In this document: one piece after another, positions 18,042 to 26,864 of the stretch
Position numbering within the stretch: the first letter of the stretch is position 1
Layout: the number at the start of each line of letters is the position of its first letter
Source: Oscillospiraceae bacterium
Lineage (GTDB): Bacteria; Bacillota; Clostridia; Oscillospirales; Acutalibacteraceae
NCBI GenBank assembly: GCA_015066085.1
Contig: SVPA01000002.1
Location: 1 to 64,000, forward strand
Direction of reading: 5' to 3'
Length of the DNA: 64,000 bases
Notes under the pieces: model-generated
Told to the model about the DNA's origin: nothing
Seen by the model: the letters and a program-made list of their open reading frames with translations, nothing else
Databases searched by the model: none
Translations under genes and position numbers: made by a program

Positions 18042-19103
18042 GTGACAAAGGCCAGCAAAATAAATTTTCTTGTGAATGCAGCGTTCTATACTATTGTTGC
18101 CCTCATTCTTTATTTTACCTTCCGTTTTCTTTTTATTTACCTTTTTCCCTTTTTAATCGGACTTTTTATAACCATTGCCGTTCAGAAACCCGCAACCGTT
18201 TTATCAAAAAGGATTAAAACCCGAAAGGGCTATTGTGCTTTATTTCTTGTAATTCTTTTTTATCTTCTGCTTGTCGGAGTAGTTGCGCTTGTTGTCTTTC
18301 TTGCGGGGCGCTATCTTTCGGGGGTAGCGATTTGGCAAAAGGATTTTATCGGTCACATTACCGATTTGTTAACCGCCTATACAGCCGATATAGAAGAGAT
18401 AATAAAAAAACTTCCCGAAAGTATTGAAAAACAACTTTCAACAGGTTTTAATTCTCTGATAAACGGAATAACCGCCTATATTTCTGATTTTGCCGCCAAA
18501 ACCGCAAAAGCGGCGCCCATGTTTTTTACAAGCACGGTCGTTACCGTTATTGCCTCTTGCTATATTGCCAAAGACTTTGAAAGATTTAAAGACAGTATTT
18601 ACAGCGTCTTACCCCAAAAGTTTCAAGAAGCAATCGGACAGATAAATATTCTTATTAAGGAAAAAATCCTGAAAATAATTGTCGGCTACGGCAAGATACT
18701 CGCTATTACTTTTTTAGAACTTAGTATCGGGCTTTTGCTTTTCAAAGTGCCAAACGCTGTTTTAATTGCTTCAGGAATTGCCCTGCTTGACCTTCTGCCC
18801 GTCTTGGGAACGGGAACGGTGCTTGTGCCCTGGGCGGTAGTCAGTCTGCTTTCTTCAAAGGTGTATTTAGGAATTGGGCTTATTATAATCTATGTAATAA
18901 TTATAGTTGTAAGGAATATAATCGAGCCGAAAATTATCGGAAAACAGATAGGACTCCATCCGCTAATCGCTCTAATATCGGTTTTTATCGGGCTAAAGGT
19001 GGTCGGAGTAATCGGAATTTTCCTAGCCCCGCTTACAGTAATTCTTATATATAATATGTTCGAAAGAGGAATTTTCGATATGCTTCTTTCGAAAAATGAA
19101 TAA
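18042..19103 (+). CDS. YtvI-like sporulation membrane protein / AI-2E family transporter
   Basis: eight or so TM segments, DLLPVLGTGTVLVPWA, GTG start. Confidence 0.85.
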   Translation: MTKASKINFLVNAAFYTIVALILYFTFRFLFIYLFPFLIGLFITIAVQKPATVLSKRIKTRKGYCALFLVILFYLLLVGVVALVVFLAGRYLSGVAIWQKDFIGHITDLLTAYTADIEEIIKKLPESIEKQLSTGFNSLINGITAYISDFAAKTAKAAPMFFTSTVVTVIASCYIAKDFERFKDSIYSVLPQKFQEAIGQINILIKEKILKIIVGYGKILAITFLELSIGLLLFKVPNAVLIASGIALLDLLPVLGTGTVLVPWAVVSLLSSKVYLGIGLIIIYVIIIVVRNIIEPKIIGKQIGLHPLIALISVFIGLKVVGVIGIFLAPLTVILIYNMFERGIFDMLLSKNE

Positions 19104-19127
19104 GGGAGAGCCTCGCTCTCCCTTGTT

Positions 19128-19412
19128 TTATTGTTTGTTTTTTCTACATTCTTCTACCGCTAACGCAATCTGGGCGTTTGAAAGGATAGGTTCGCCCTTG
19201 TTAGTGTTGTGCAGTTTCTCATAACAGGACAAACATAATTGACCGCACCCGATTTCGTAACATTCTCTAATCTCAATCGGGGTCGAAACGGCAACAACCG
19301 TTCTTTTTTTACATAAAACACACTGTTCAAATTCGTCTAAAACCGAAGAACTCTTATTTGTTTTCTTTTTTCTGAAAAGGGAGAACCTTTTTTTGTTTTT
19401 ATCCAAAATCAC
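19128..19412 (-). CDS. small cysteine-rich hypothetical protein
   Basis: CVLCKKRTVV ... CGQLCLSCYEKLHNTNKGE. Confidence 0.55.
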   Translation of the reverse strand: MILDKNKKRFSLFRKKKTNKSSSVLDEFEQCVLCKKRTVVAVSTPIEIRECYEIGCGQLCLSCYEKLHNTNKGEPILSNAQIALAVEECRKNKQ

Positions 19413-19432
19413 ACCACGCCAAACCTTTTTTA

Positions 19433-20872
19433 TTACTTTTTATTTTTGCGGGGGAGAAAAATAAGTACAATACATACAGTAAGACTTATAATCATAACAA
19501 CAAACCAAAACCAAACGTTACTGTTATCGCCCGTAGGGGGAGGGTTTGTTTTATCAGAGTTATATGTGTTTATAAACTTAGCGGTAGCGTTATCGGTAAT
19601 ATTTCCGTCTAAAGCAACGGCATAAACAAGATTACCTTCATCGCTTATGTCAATCGTTACTGTAATGCTGTATTCTTTTTGGTCATAAATAACATCTTTA
19701 AGACCGCCGTTTATTTCAAAAAGTCTGTAAGAATAAACTTTTCCGACGTCAGCACAAGTGAAAGGCAGACAAAATACGGCAGAACCGTTTTCGTCGGTTT
19801 TAAGCGAAAGTTTTTCAAAACTTTGGGTGTTTTCCAAAACAAACTCAAAACCCTTGGGAGATAGAGTATTGTCGCCGGTGTTTTTAACCTCTTTATCAAC
19901 CTCAATCTTAACTTCAATTTCTTCCTCGCTCGGTATAACGGGAACAAAGGTGTTATTAAAGGTTACAAATATGCTAAAACCGCCGTTTTCTTCCCTTACG
20001 GTTGCGTTCTGTGAGGCGGTTACACTGCCGATTTCAAGTTTTCCGTCCATATCGGTGTCACTAACTCTGACAGAAAAGTAATTAACGCTCTTGTCGTAAT
20101 GTACATTTTCAAGATTTCCCGCCACCTCGGTCATACGGAAACTGTAAACGCCTACCTTTTTAAAGGAGAGCGAATGAATCAAATCGCTGAAATCAAAATG
20201 GTTAAAGGTAGAATTGTTTGCGTTGTATTCAACCGTTTTTGTGTCTATAACTTCAAAAACGCCATCGCTGTTTTTCTGTTCTAAAGCAAAGGAGAAAGTA
20301 TCTCCTTCTTGCCAATCTCGGCCTTCAAGAATTTTTTCTCCGCTAACAAATATATTTGTCGGCTTAACGCTTTGCGGGGTATATACATTTATGTAATCAA
20401 ATTCTAAACTGCCGTCTTCACAGACGATTCCGTTTACTGTAACAGCATCGTCTTTAACATTAAATCCACTGTCGGTCTTTTGGATTTCGGTAACGGTTAC
20501 CTTTGTTCCCGTGTCTATACCCTTAAGGGCAAAGGTTTCGCCGGGTTTTACCGAAACAACAAGAGAACCGTTTGGGTCAGCAACCATATCTTCTTTTGTT
20601 GTTTTTATTGTTGTGTTTGCGTAAAGAGAACCGAGTTCAACCTTAAAATCAAAAGAGATGTTCTCGGGGATTACATATCCGTCCCCTAAAGAGTGTTCAA
20701 CTGTTTTGTTTATAATAAGGTTATTTATAATGCTTTCAAACGGAATAAAGGTGTTTATAAGACTGTCCGTTTTGGTTACAATAAATCCAAGGGTAGTGTT
20801 TACGGCAGAAGTCAGCAATATAATTAAGGAAAGGGCAAGGGCTATTCTTCGCAAAAGTTTATTCTTAATCAT
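19433..20872 (-). CDS. LPXTG-like anchored protein with Spy0128/FctA-type isopeptide domains
   Basis: FVSGEKILEGRDWQEGDTFSFALEQ, repeated domain; C-terminal PPPTGDNSNVWFW + TM + RKNKK; start placed at MIKNKLLRR after ggagg. Confidence 0.85.
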   Translation of the reverse strand: MIKNKLLRRIALALSLIILLTSAVNTTLGFIVTKTDSLINTFIPFESIINNLIINKTVEHSLGDGYVIPENISFDFKVELGSLYANTTIKTTKEDMVADPNGSLVVSVKPGETFALKGIDTGTKVTVTEIQKTDSGFNVKDDAVTVNGIVCEDGSLEFDYINVYTPQSVKPTNIFVSGEKILEGRDWQEGDTFSFALEQKNSDGVFEVIDTKTVEYNANNSTFNHFDFSDLIHSLSFKKVGVYSFRMTEVAGNLENVHYDKSVNYFSVRVSDTDMDGKLEIGSVTASQNATVREENGGFSIFVTFNNTFVPVIPSEEEIEVKIEVDKEVKNTGDNTLSPKGFEFVLENTQSFEKLSLKTDENGSAVFCLPFTCADVGKVYSYRLFEINGGLKDVIYDQKEYSITVTIDISDEGNLVYAVALDGNITDNATAKFINTYNSDKTNPPPTGDNSNVWFWFVVMIISLTVCIVLIFLPRKNKK

Positions 20873-20901
20873 TAAGTTGCCTCCGAGCAAACAAGGTAAA
20901 A

Positions 20902-20980
20902 GCAATCAAAAAGCACAAGCGACTTTGCTTATGCTCTTTGATTGCCGCCTATCCCTCATAGAGAGGGATAGAACGGACTT
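20902..20980 (-). ncRNA. candidate leader RNA motif, copy 1
   Basis: AAGTCCGTTC-[TATCCCTC/GAGGGATA]-GGCG-GCAATCAAA...TTTGATTGC two-hairpin arrangement upstream of RBS. Confidence 0.6.
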
Positions 20981-20997
20981 AAAATGAACAAAACAGA

Positions 20998-22902
20998 TTA
21001 ATCTTTGATAACAGTTACACCATTAAAGGAACTAATACCATAAATTCCTTTTCCGTCACGGGCACCAAATAGAAAATCAAATGCAATCAGTTGATTATGT
21101 GTTTCATCAGCATCGTGGTCGCAAGCGGAAAGGTCGATACCGCCGTAGCCAAGACCTGCTTCAACACGTCTAAACTTGTATTCGCCGGCCTCTGCATAGC
21201 TGGGCGTGCCATAGCTTGCATCTTCACAGTAGTGATAGTTTGCCCAATCGCCGAAGATTACCTCAACGTTTTCGCAAATAACACGTGCGGGATTTGCTTC
21301 TGTTCTATCATTTACCGTATGATTGTCGCGAACGTCTGCTACAACCATACCGCAAGTTCTATAGTTATACCATTGATAGTTAGAAGTTGCGTCGTTGTAA
21401 ACGTCTAATTTACATGCAATTTTACTGTTTTTAATAACAACATAGTTTCCTGTGTTCATTGCACCTACAACACCACCTACACGAGTGTCGTAAGAGCCCC
21501 ACCATGAGCCGATGGTAGTGGTATCTTCAATGTTGATTCCATCGAAGGTTGTGGTTGTGCCATTATTGGAGCACCATGCAACAATACCCCCTGTGTTGTG
21601 ATTATAGTTTACAACGGTTGAGTTTTTAAGGGTAATATTTTCAAAGTTAGAAGCGCCTGCATAAGCTGCGATACCGCCTGCATAACCCGAACCGTCATTT
21701 TCAATTAATGCACCGTCTAAAACAAGGTTTTTAACAGTACCTTCATAAACTGCGCCAAACAAAGCTACATGTTTAGAGTTACAGTCTTGGCGCAAATTGA
21801 AAATGGTTTTATTATTTCCGTCGAAAATACCGCTGAAATCTGCGTTTGATGCATCACCGATAGGCTCAAAGAGAACTCTGTTTCCGTTTTCATCAAGAGC
21901 ATAAAGGTCGATGTTCTTTGTAAGGGCAATAGTTTTACCTGCAAATGTATTGCCTTCATCAACAAGCTTAGCAAGACCTGCAAGCTGTTCTGCAGAGGTC
22001 AGTGAGAATTCTGTATCGGTGTCATTATACCAAGAGGTATCAGCTGTGCCGTCCCAGGCATCAACCAAGCTTGCTTCATAATTATCAATTGCACCGGTAA
22101 ACCATTCAACACAATAAACTTCGCCTGTTTCTGTGTTGGTAGTCTCGGGCACACCGAAGGATGTGTCAAGAGCGTTCTTAGCAGCGGCGTAAGATGTAGT
22201 CGTTCTTTGGAAAGCGTCGTTTGCATTTTCAAAACCTGCGGTCTGAGTGGCCTGAGAAAGAACTAAGATATCATATTTTCCGTTTCCGTTTCCATCAAGT
22301 CTTTCAACGTCTTCGTTGGTTGCATCTTTGCTTAAATAAACCTGAAGAAGCGAAGGAATTGTAGTCTCGCCGGGTTTTACGGGAGCAGCATGAACGAACT
22401 CCATTATGTTGTACTTGTAACCGTCAATTTCCTCTACGAAATCGTTTGCAATGTTCCAAGCACCGGGGAAAGAAAATTCGCTTCCGTTTTCCGAGTTAAT
22501 GGAAATGCCTATCTTGTTGAATTCTTCGTAAGTAAAATCACCCATTTCAAATGCGATAAGTGTACGAACGTATGCATCGCTTTTGCCGGTGTTTTTTACT
22601 GAAACATACTTGTCAACAACATTATTCATTGTAAATTGACGATATGCACCATCGGCATTTTCGGTATTTTTCCAACCGAGTGTACCAACATAAGGGTAGA
22701 GAGGCTTATCTTGTTCGAAATCAACAAGATTTCCGTTTTCATCATATTGTTGCTCAATTTGCTCAATTTTAACGTTGCCCATAGTCATAACGTTAACATC
22801 GCTGTCTTCGCTGGTTAAAAAAGCCAAAGTTCCGCCAATAGCGAGTGCGGCAACTAATACATAAGCGACGCCCATTAAAAGAACCTTTTTCATTTTTGAC
22901 AT
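20998..22902 (-). CDS. SipW-dependent-type (TasA/CalY-like) secreted protein with C-terminal beta-helix/GLUG-like region
   Basis: N-term VALAIGGTLAFLTSEDSDVNVMTMGNV; later GIFDGNNKTIFNL ... GAVYEGTVKNLVLDGALI ... GGIAAYAGASNFENITLKNSTV. Confidence 0.8.
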   Translation of the reverse strand: MSKMKKVLLMGVAYVLVAALAIGGTLAFLTSEDSDVNVMTMGNVKIEQIEQQYDENGNLVDFEQDKPLYPYVGTLGWKNTENADGAYRQFTMNNVVDKYVSVKNTGKSDAYVRTLIAFEMGDFTYEEFNKIGISINSENGSEFSFPGAWNIANDFVEEIDGYKYNIMEFVHAAPVKPGETTIPSLLQVYLSKDATNEDVERLDGNGNGKYDILVLSQATQTAGFENANDAFQRTTTSYAAAKNALDTSFGVPETTNTETGEVYCVEWFTGAIDNYEASLVDAWDGTADTSWYNDTDTEFSLTSAEQLAGLAKLVDEGNTFAGKTIALTKNIDLYALDENGNRVLFEPIGDASNADFSGIFDGNNKTIFNLRQDCNSKHVALFGAVYEGTVKNLVLDGALIENDGSGYAGGIAAYAGASNFENITLKNSTVVNYNHNTGGIVAWCSNNGTTTTFDGINIEDTTTIGSWWGSYDTRVGGVVGAMNTGNYVVIKNSKIACKLDVYNDATSNYQWYNYRTCGMVVADVRDNHTVNDRTEANPARVICENVEVIFGDWANYHYCEDASYGTPSYAEAGEYKFRRVEAGLGYGGIDLSACDHDADETHNQLIAFDFLFGARDGKGIYGISSFNGVTVIKD

Positions 22903-22935
22903 ATGTATGCCTCCTTAGTTTGCTTTTGCCAAACG

Positions 22936-23010
22936 GCAATCAAAAGACAAAAACTGCTTCGAGTTTTTGCCCTTTGATTGCCGCCCACTATCCTCTCATT
23001 AGTGGACGGC
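22936..23010 (-). ncRNA. candidate leader RNA motif, copy 2
   Basis: GCCGTCCACT/AGTGGGCGGC stem followed by GCAATCAAA...TTTGATTGC stem, upstream of aaggagg. Confidence 0.6.
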
Positions 23011-23092
23011 GCGAGGAAAAAGGATGAAGACAAGAAACCTTCTTGTTCTCGCTTTACCTAAGCAGTTATAAACTGCGGGTAAACAAAATAAA

Positions 23093-23302
23093 TTAGCGTT
23101 TAACAAAAGGAATCAGAGAAAGCCATAGCCTTCGTCGTTTTTTAAGCCAAAAGCGTCTTTCCTGTCCTTTTGCTCTTCTGACTTCCATATTCAAATATTT
23201 AAGTTCTCTTGTAAATTCGCCTAAAAATTCAATAAAAACAATCAGAATCAAGACCAAAATAAATAATGATAGTAAAATAATTAAGCCGGGGGAATTATTC
23301 AT
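23093..23302 (-). CDS. small membrane protein
   Basis: MNNSPGLIILLSLFILVLILIVFIEFLGEF; ATG overlaps the stop of the upstream 55-aa ORF. Confidence 0.6.
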   Translation of the reverse strand: MNNSPGLIILLSLFILVLILIVFIEFLGEFTRELKYLNMEVRRAKGQERRFWLKKRRRLWLSLIPFVKR

Positions 23303-23462
23303 CAAATGTGCAACCTATAGTAACTTCGCTTTCATGTGTGTTTGTTTTTATATCTGCAAATCTTCTTTTAACCGATTTAGCCTTTTTTGTTCTTTTAACA
23401 ATCACAAAAATGCAAACCGCTAAAACTCCGCCAACGGCAGCGCCTATAATAAAGGGTAGCAT
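23295..23462 (-). CDS. small single-TM protein (55 aa, below ORF-track cutoff)
   Basis: MLPFIIGAAVGGVLAVCIFVIVKRTKKAKSVKRRFADIKTNTHESEVTIGCTFDE, tggagg RBS. Confidence 0.65.
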   Translation of the reverse strand: MLPFIIGAAVGGVLAVCIFVIVKRTKKAKSVKRRFADIKTNTHESEVTIGCTFDE

Positions 23463-23497
23463 AGCGTTCCTCCATTTTAAAAATCTAATTTATATCA

Positions 23498-23566
23498 GCA
23501 ATCAAAACATATAAATTCAAACTTATATGCTTTGATTGCCGCCCGACATAGTGTCGGAACGGACTT
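23498..23566 (-). ncRNA. candidate leader RNA motif, copy 3
   Basis: AAGTCCGTTC-[CGACA/TGTCG]-GGCG-GCAATCAAA[GCATATAAG..TTTATATGT]TTTGATTGC. Confidence 0.6.
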
Positions 23567-23582
23567 AATTTAATGTTGTTTA

Positions 23583-25007
23583 TTATTCAACAATGTTGCC
23601 GGCAGCATCATAGTAAACAGAACTGCTGAATCCATAACGGATGGGAGATTTAGCAGTACCGAGAAGAACAAAGGTATTATTGTTGTTATAAATATCTAAG
23701 TTTAAGCGATTGTTTATGGCATCATTGCTATGGGTGTTGCTGTTTAAATCACCAATGTAGTTGTGTACCCAGAAAGCACGGGTATTTCCAATTAAAGTAC
23801 TGTTGGTAATTTTAACGTTATTCATATCAAATCCTGAGTTGAATACACGAACAGCACAGTAATTTGAATCAATAGTACAATTATTCATATTCAGGGTTAC
23901 TTCGCCCCAGTTATTCAAATGAACACCAAAAGTCATATCGGTACCGTCAACCTTCAGGGTTACATTTTCCATATTGAGAACACCGCCTGCGGTGACATCA
24001 AAAATGGCTGCCATATAGTTCCAACCTTGATTCTTGGTGGCAACAAGTTCGAACTTGCCGTTTTGAACAGTCATAGAACCTTTTACAACAAATGCTTCGC
24101 GGTTTCCTGTTCCGTTTGCAACAGCAGAAACAGAATGTCCGTTAAGGTTTAATGTTACATTTTTTCCTGCTGCAACGGTAATGGCGTTGTCTGTGTTAAA
24201 GTCAGAAATGTCTTTATTTACAATTACTTCGCCTCCGTTTGCAATAGCAGAGGCTAATTCGTCAGCAGTATTAACAATAACGGGAATTTCTGCATCGCCA
24301 AACCATTCGGAAACTTTTGCTTCGTCAACTGCGCCGAAAGCGGTGTCAAGAGCAGTAGTTGCGTTTGCAAAACCTTCGGTCTGAACGGCCTGGGACATTA
24401 CAAGAATTTCCCAAGCATCACCGAATTTTGCACAGTCTTCGTTAGTTGCTTTTTTGTCAAGGAATACCTGCATTAAAGAGGGAGCAGATTTTTCGTTTGC
24501 GGCAATGGCCTCGTTGTATGTGCAGCACATAACATAGTAGGTAATATTATTAATGTCGGTTAAGAAACTTTTTGTTACAGTTACATCTGTACTGTTAAAA
24601 TTGATGTGAATTAAATTATTGGGGTCGCCTTCGGGTGCTTCAATAGCAATAAGGGTACGAACAAAGGCATCTGATTTACCGGTGTTATTAACGGTAACGA
24701 TTTTGTCAACGACATTCTTCATATCGTTTGAGAAAACCTTATATTCGTCTCCGTTTACATTAACCCCTTCTTCTGCCCAGGCTTCAGTGTCATAAACTGC
24801 GGGGAAAGCGGGTTTTGCCTGAGAGAACTCTACAAGATTTCCGTTCTCGTCACGCTCGTACTCAACCTGCTCGATAGAAACATTACCGAGGGTCATTACA
24901 TTGACATCTGAGTCTTCGCTTGTAAGGTATGCTAAAGTTGAGCCGATAGCAACTGCACCAACAAGAACAAAACTTAAACCTGTAAGCAATACATTTTTGA
25001 TTTTCAT
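23583..25007 (-). CDS. SipW-dependent-type (TasA/CalY-like) secreted protein with C-terminal pectate-lyase-like beta-helix
   Basis: VGAVAIGSTLAYLTSEDSDVNVMTLGNV; VTLNLNGHSVSAV ... MTVQNGKFELVA ... VLNMENVTLKV ... VTLNMNNCTI. Confidence 0.8.
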   Translation of the reverse strand: MKIKNVLLTGLSFVLVGAVAIGSTLAYLTSEDSDVNVMTLGNVSIEQVEYERDENGNLVEFSQAKPAFPAVYDTEAWAEEGVNVNGDEYKVFSNDMKNVVDKIVTVNNTGKSDAFVRTLIAIEAPEGDPNNLIHINFNSTDVTVTKSFLTDINNITYYVMCCTYNEAIAANEKSAPSLMQVFLDKKATNEDCAKFGDAWEILVMSQAVQTEGFANATTALDTAFGAVDEAKVSEWFGDAEIPVIVNTADELASAIANGGEVIVNKDISDFNTDNAITVAAGKNVTLNLNGHSVSAVANGTGNREAFVVKGSMTVQNGKFELVATKNQGWNYMAAIFDVTAGGVLNMENVTLKVDGTDMTFGVHLNNWGEVTLNMNNCTIDSNYCAVRVFNSGFDMNNVKITNSTLIGNTRAFWVHNYIGDLNSNTHSNDAINNRLNLDIYNNNNTFVLLGTAKSPIRYGFSSSVYYDAAGNIVE

Positions 25008-25059
25008 AATCTATTGTTTCCTTTCAAAAATTTTATTATGCAACGGTTTTCCGTTTACA

Positions 25060-25662
25060 TTAGGGGTTAGTTCTGCTTGGAATTTTTGACCATGCGTCTG
25101 CAGCGGTTGTGATATTATCATCACGCTGAACTGCATAAGCGGTAACGGTGAGTTTAGGATAAGAATCGTTTTGGTCAAGTGCGTTAAGCATCTGCTTGGT
25201 AACGGTTTCCTTAACCGTAACAGCGTTATCCTTAATAACAACAAATTCAGCGTCGGTATCTGCCTTGTCTACCGCTCTGTAATAAACGCCGTCGGTGTTT
25301 TCAAGTGCGGTCCAACCGTCTGCGATTTCATAGGTCATAAAATCATCAAAATTAGCGGTTTTTTCAAGTTTTACAAAAAGCCAGGAATTCTCGCTGTCCG
25401 CCTTAACGGTTACAAGCGGGTCCTTGGTAACTGTTTTACCGGGAATCATTGTATATTCGTTTGTGTTAGCGTCGCCGTCGCCATCAAGACCTGTATCGGT
25501 TTCGTGGAGGGTGATATTGATATCGCCGTAGGTGAAAGTGTTTACTACAGGTGCAGTGTCGGCAATAAGCCAAGCAACCGTTGTGCCGATAATACCGCAA
25601 ACCACAAGGGTAATAGCGGTCAGTAAAAGTGCAAGTTTGGTTTTAGAAAGTTTTTGCTTCAT
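25060..25662 (-). CDS. TasA/CalY-like SipW-dependent secreted protein
   Basis: ICGTT-type N-terminus: VCGIIGTTVAWLIADTAPVVNTFTYGDINITLHETD. Confidence 0.8.
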   Translation of the reverse strand: MKQKLSKTKLALLLTAITLVVCGIIGTTVAWLIADTAPVVNTFTYGDINITLHETDTGLDGDGDANTNEYTMIPGKTVTKDPLVTVKADSENSWLFVKLEKTANFDDFMTYEIADGWTALENTDGVYYRAVDKADTDAEFVVIKDNAVTVKETVTKQMLNALDQNDSYPKLTVTAYAVQRDDNITTAADAWSKIPSRTNP

Positions 25663-25686
25663 ATTTGTTTTCCTTCTTTCTTAAAA

Positions 25687-26340
25687 CTAGTTCATTTGTT
25701 GGTCAAAAGAGTTCCAAGCCGTTTGGGCATTTTCAAAACCTCCCGCTTGAATAGCGTGACCAACAGCAACTATCTCAAGGTCGGCAATTGCTTTCATATC
25801 GTCTCGGTCAAAAAAAGCGGGAACGGTAATGGAATTAAATAAGGGCTCAAGAACAATGTCGGCATTTTCTAAAGCCGTAACCTTATTTATATAACGGAAT
25901 TCGTAAGTAACGGTGTTTTCGGTTTCGTTTCTAACTTCGGTCTGATAAACCCATTTTGAGCCGTCAAAACCGTTGAAAATTGAGGTGAGTTCGGCTCCGC
26001 TCGGAGCAAAAATTTCGTCAAGTTCTTTAAGGCAGTTTACCTTAATGAGCATACGAACATAGGCCTCTTCGCTACCCTTAACAACGGTTAGAGTAGGGTC
26101 CTTTGTATAGGTCATACCGGGCACAAGATGATAGTTGTTTTCTTTTACTCTCTCGGCGTTTTCTACAGGTTTTCCGTCTGCGGTAACCTTTGTTTCATCA
26201 AGGGTAATTTCAACATCGCCCACTGTAAATGTGTTAACAACGGTATCCTGGCTTGTAAGATAAGCGAAGGTACCAAGAGTTGCGCCTATTAAAATTGAAG
26301 CAAGGCAAACCGATAAAATTAAAATTTTACTCTTTTTCAT
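25687..26340 (-). CDS. TasA/CalY-like SipW-dependent secreted protein
   Basis: ILIGATLGTFAYLTSQDTVVNTFTVGDVEITLDETKV; start placed at MKKSKILI. Confidence 0.8.
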   Translation of the reverse strand: MKKSKILILSVCLASILIGATLGTFAYLTSQDTVVNTFTVGDVEITLDETKVTADGKPVENAERVKENNYHLVPGMTYTKDPTLTVVKGSEEAYVRMLIKVNCLKELDEIFAPSGAELTSIFNGFDGSKWVYQTEVRNETENTVTYEFRYINKVTALENADIVLEPLFNSITVPAFFDRDDMKAIADLEIVAVGHAIQAGGFENAQTAWNSFDQQMN

Positions 26341-26854
26341 AAGATAACCTCTTTCTGGTTTGATTTTTTGAACTTGAAACAATAATGCTTGTTACAAGTT
26401 CAAAAAGAATAAGAATTCCTGAAACTGCAAGTGCTACATATTTCCCGGGAGGGTATGATATATAGGTTGCTAAAAACCCAAGAAGCGGAATACAGAATAC
26501 AGGCTTTCCGATTACACTCTCAAATGTTACCAAAGTGCCGTCGGCTATGTTGTTTTCGTCGCCTTTGGTTCTAAAAAGAACCTTTGTATTGGTTTCGTCC
26601 GGAACCAGTTCAATAATTCGGTGGGTTGCTACTCCGCCGTTTGGCATTCTAAAGGTTATCGCGTCGCCCGTTTTCAGACCTTCGGGATTAACCTTGTCAA
26701 CATATATCATTGAGCCTGTCGGATAAACCGATTCCATTGACCCCGACAGTACGCAGTAGGGTTTAAGTCCAAAAATGTTAAAACCGTAAAGCAAAAAGGC
26801 TAAAACGGCAACAATAGTCACAAGCGTATTCGAGACTATTTTTAGTGCTTTCAT
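26327..26854 (-). CDS. sipW: SipW-type (ER-like) signal peptidase I
   Basis: VLSGSMESVYPTGSMIYVDKV catalytic Ser, GGVATHRIIEL catalytic His, RTKGDENNIADG. Confidence 0.88.
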   Translation of the reverse strand: MKALKIVSNTLVTIVAVLAFLLYGFNIFGLKPYCVLSGSMESVYPTGSMIYVDKVNPEGLKTGDAITFRMPNGGVATHRIIELVPDETNTKVLFRTKGDENNIADGTLVTFESVIGKPVFCIPLLGFLATYISYPPGKYVALAVSGILILFELVTSIIVSSSKNQTRKRLSYEKE

Positions 26855-26864
26855 TAAATTATCC

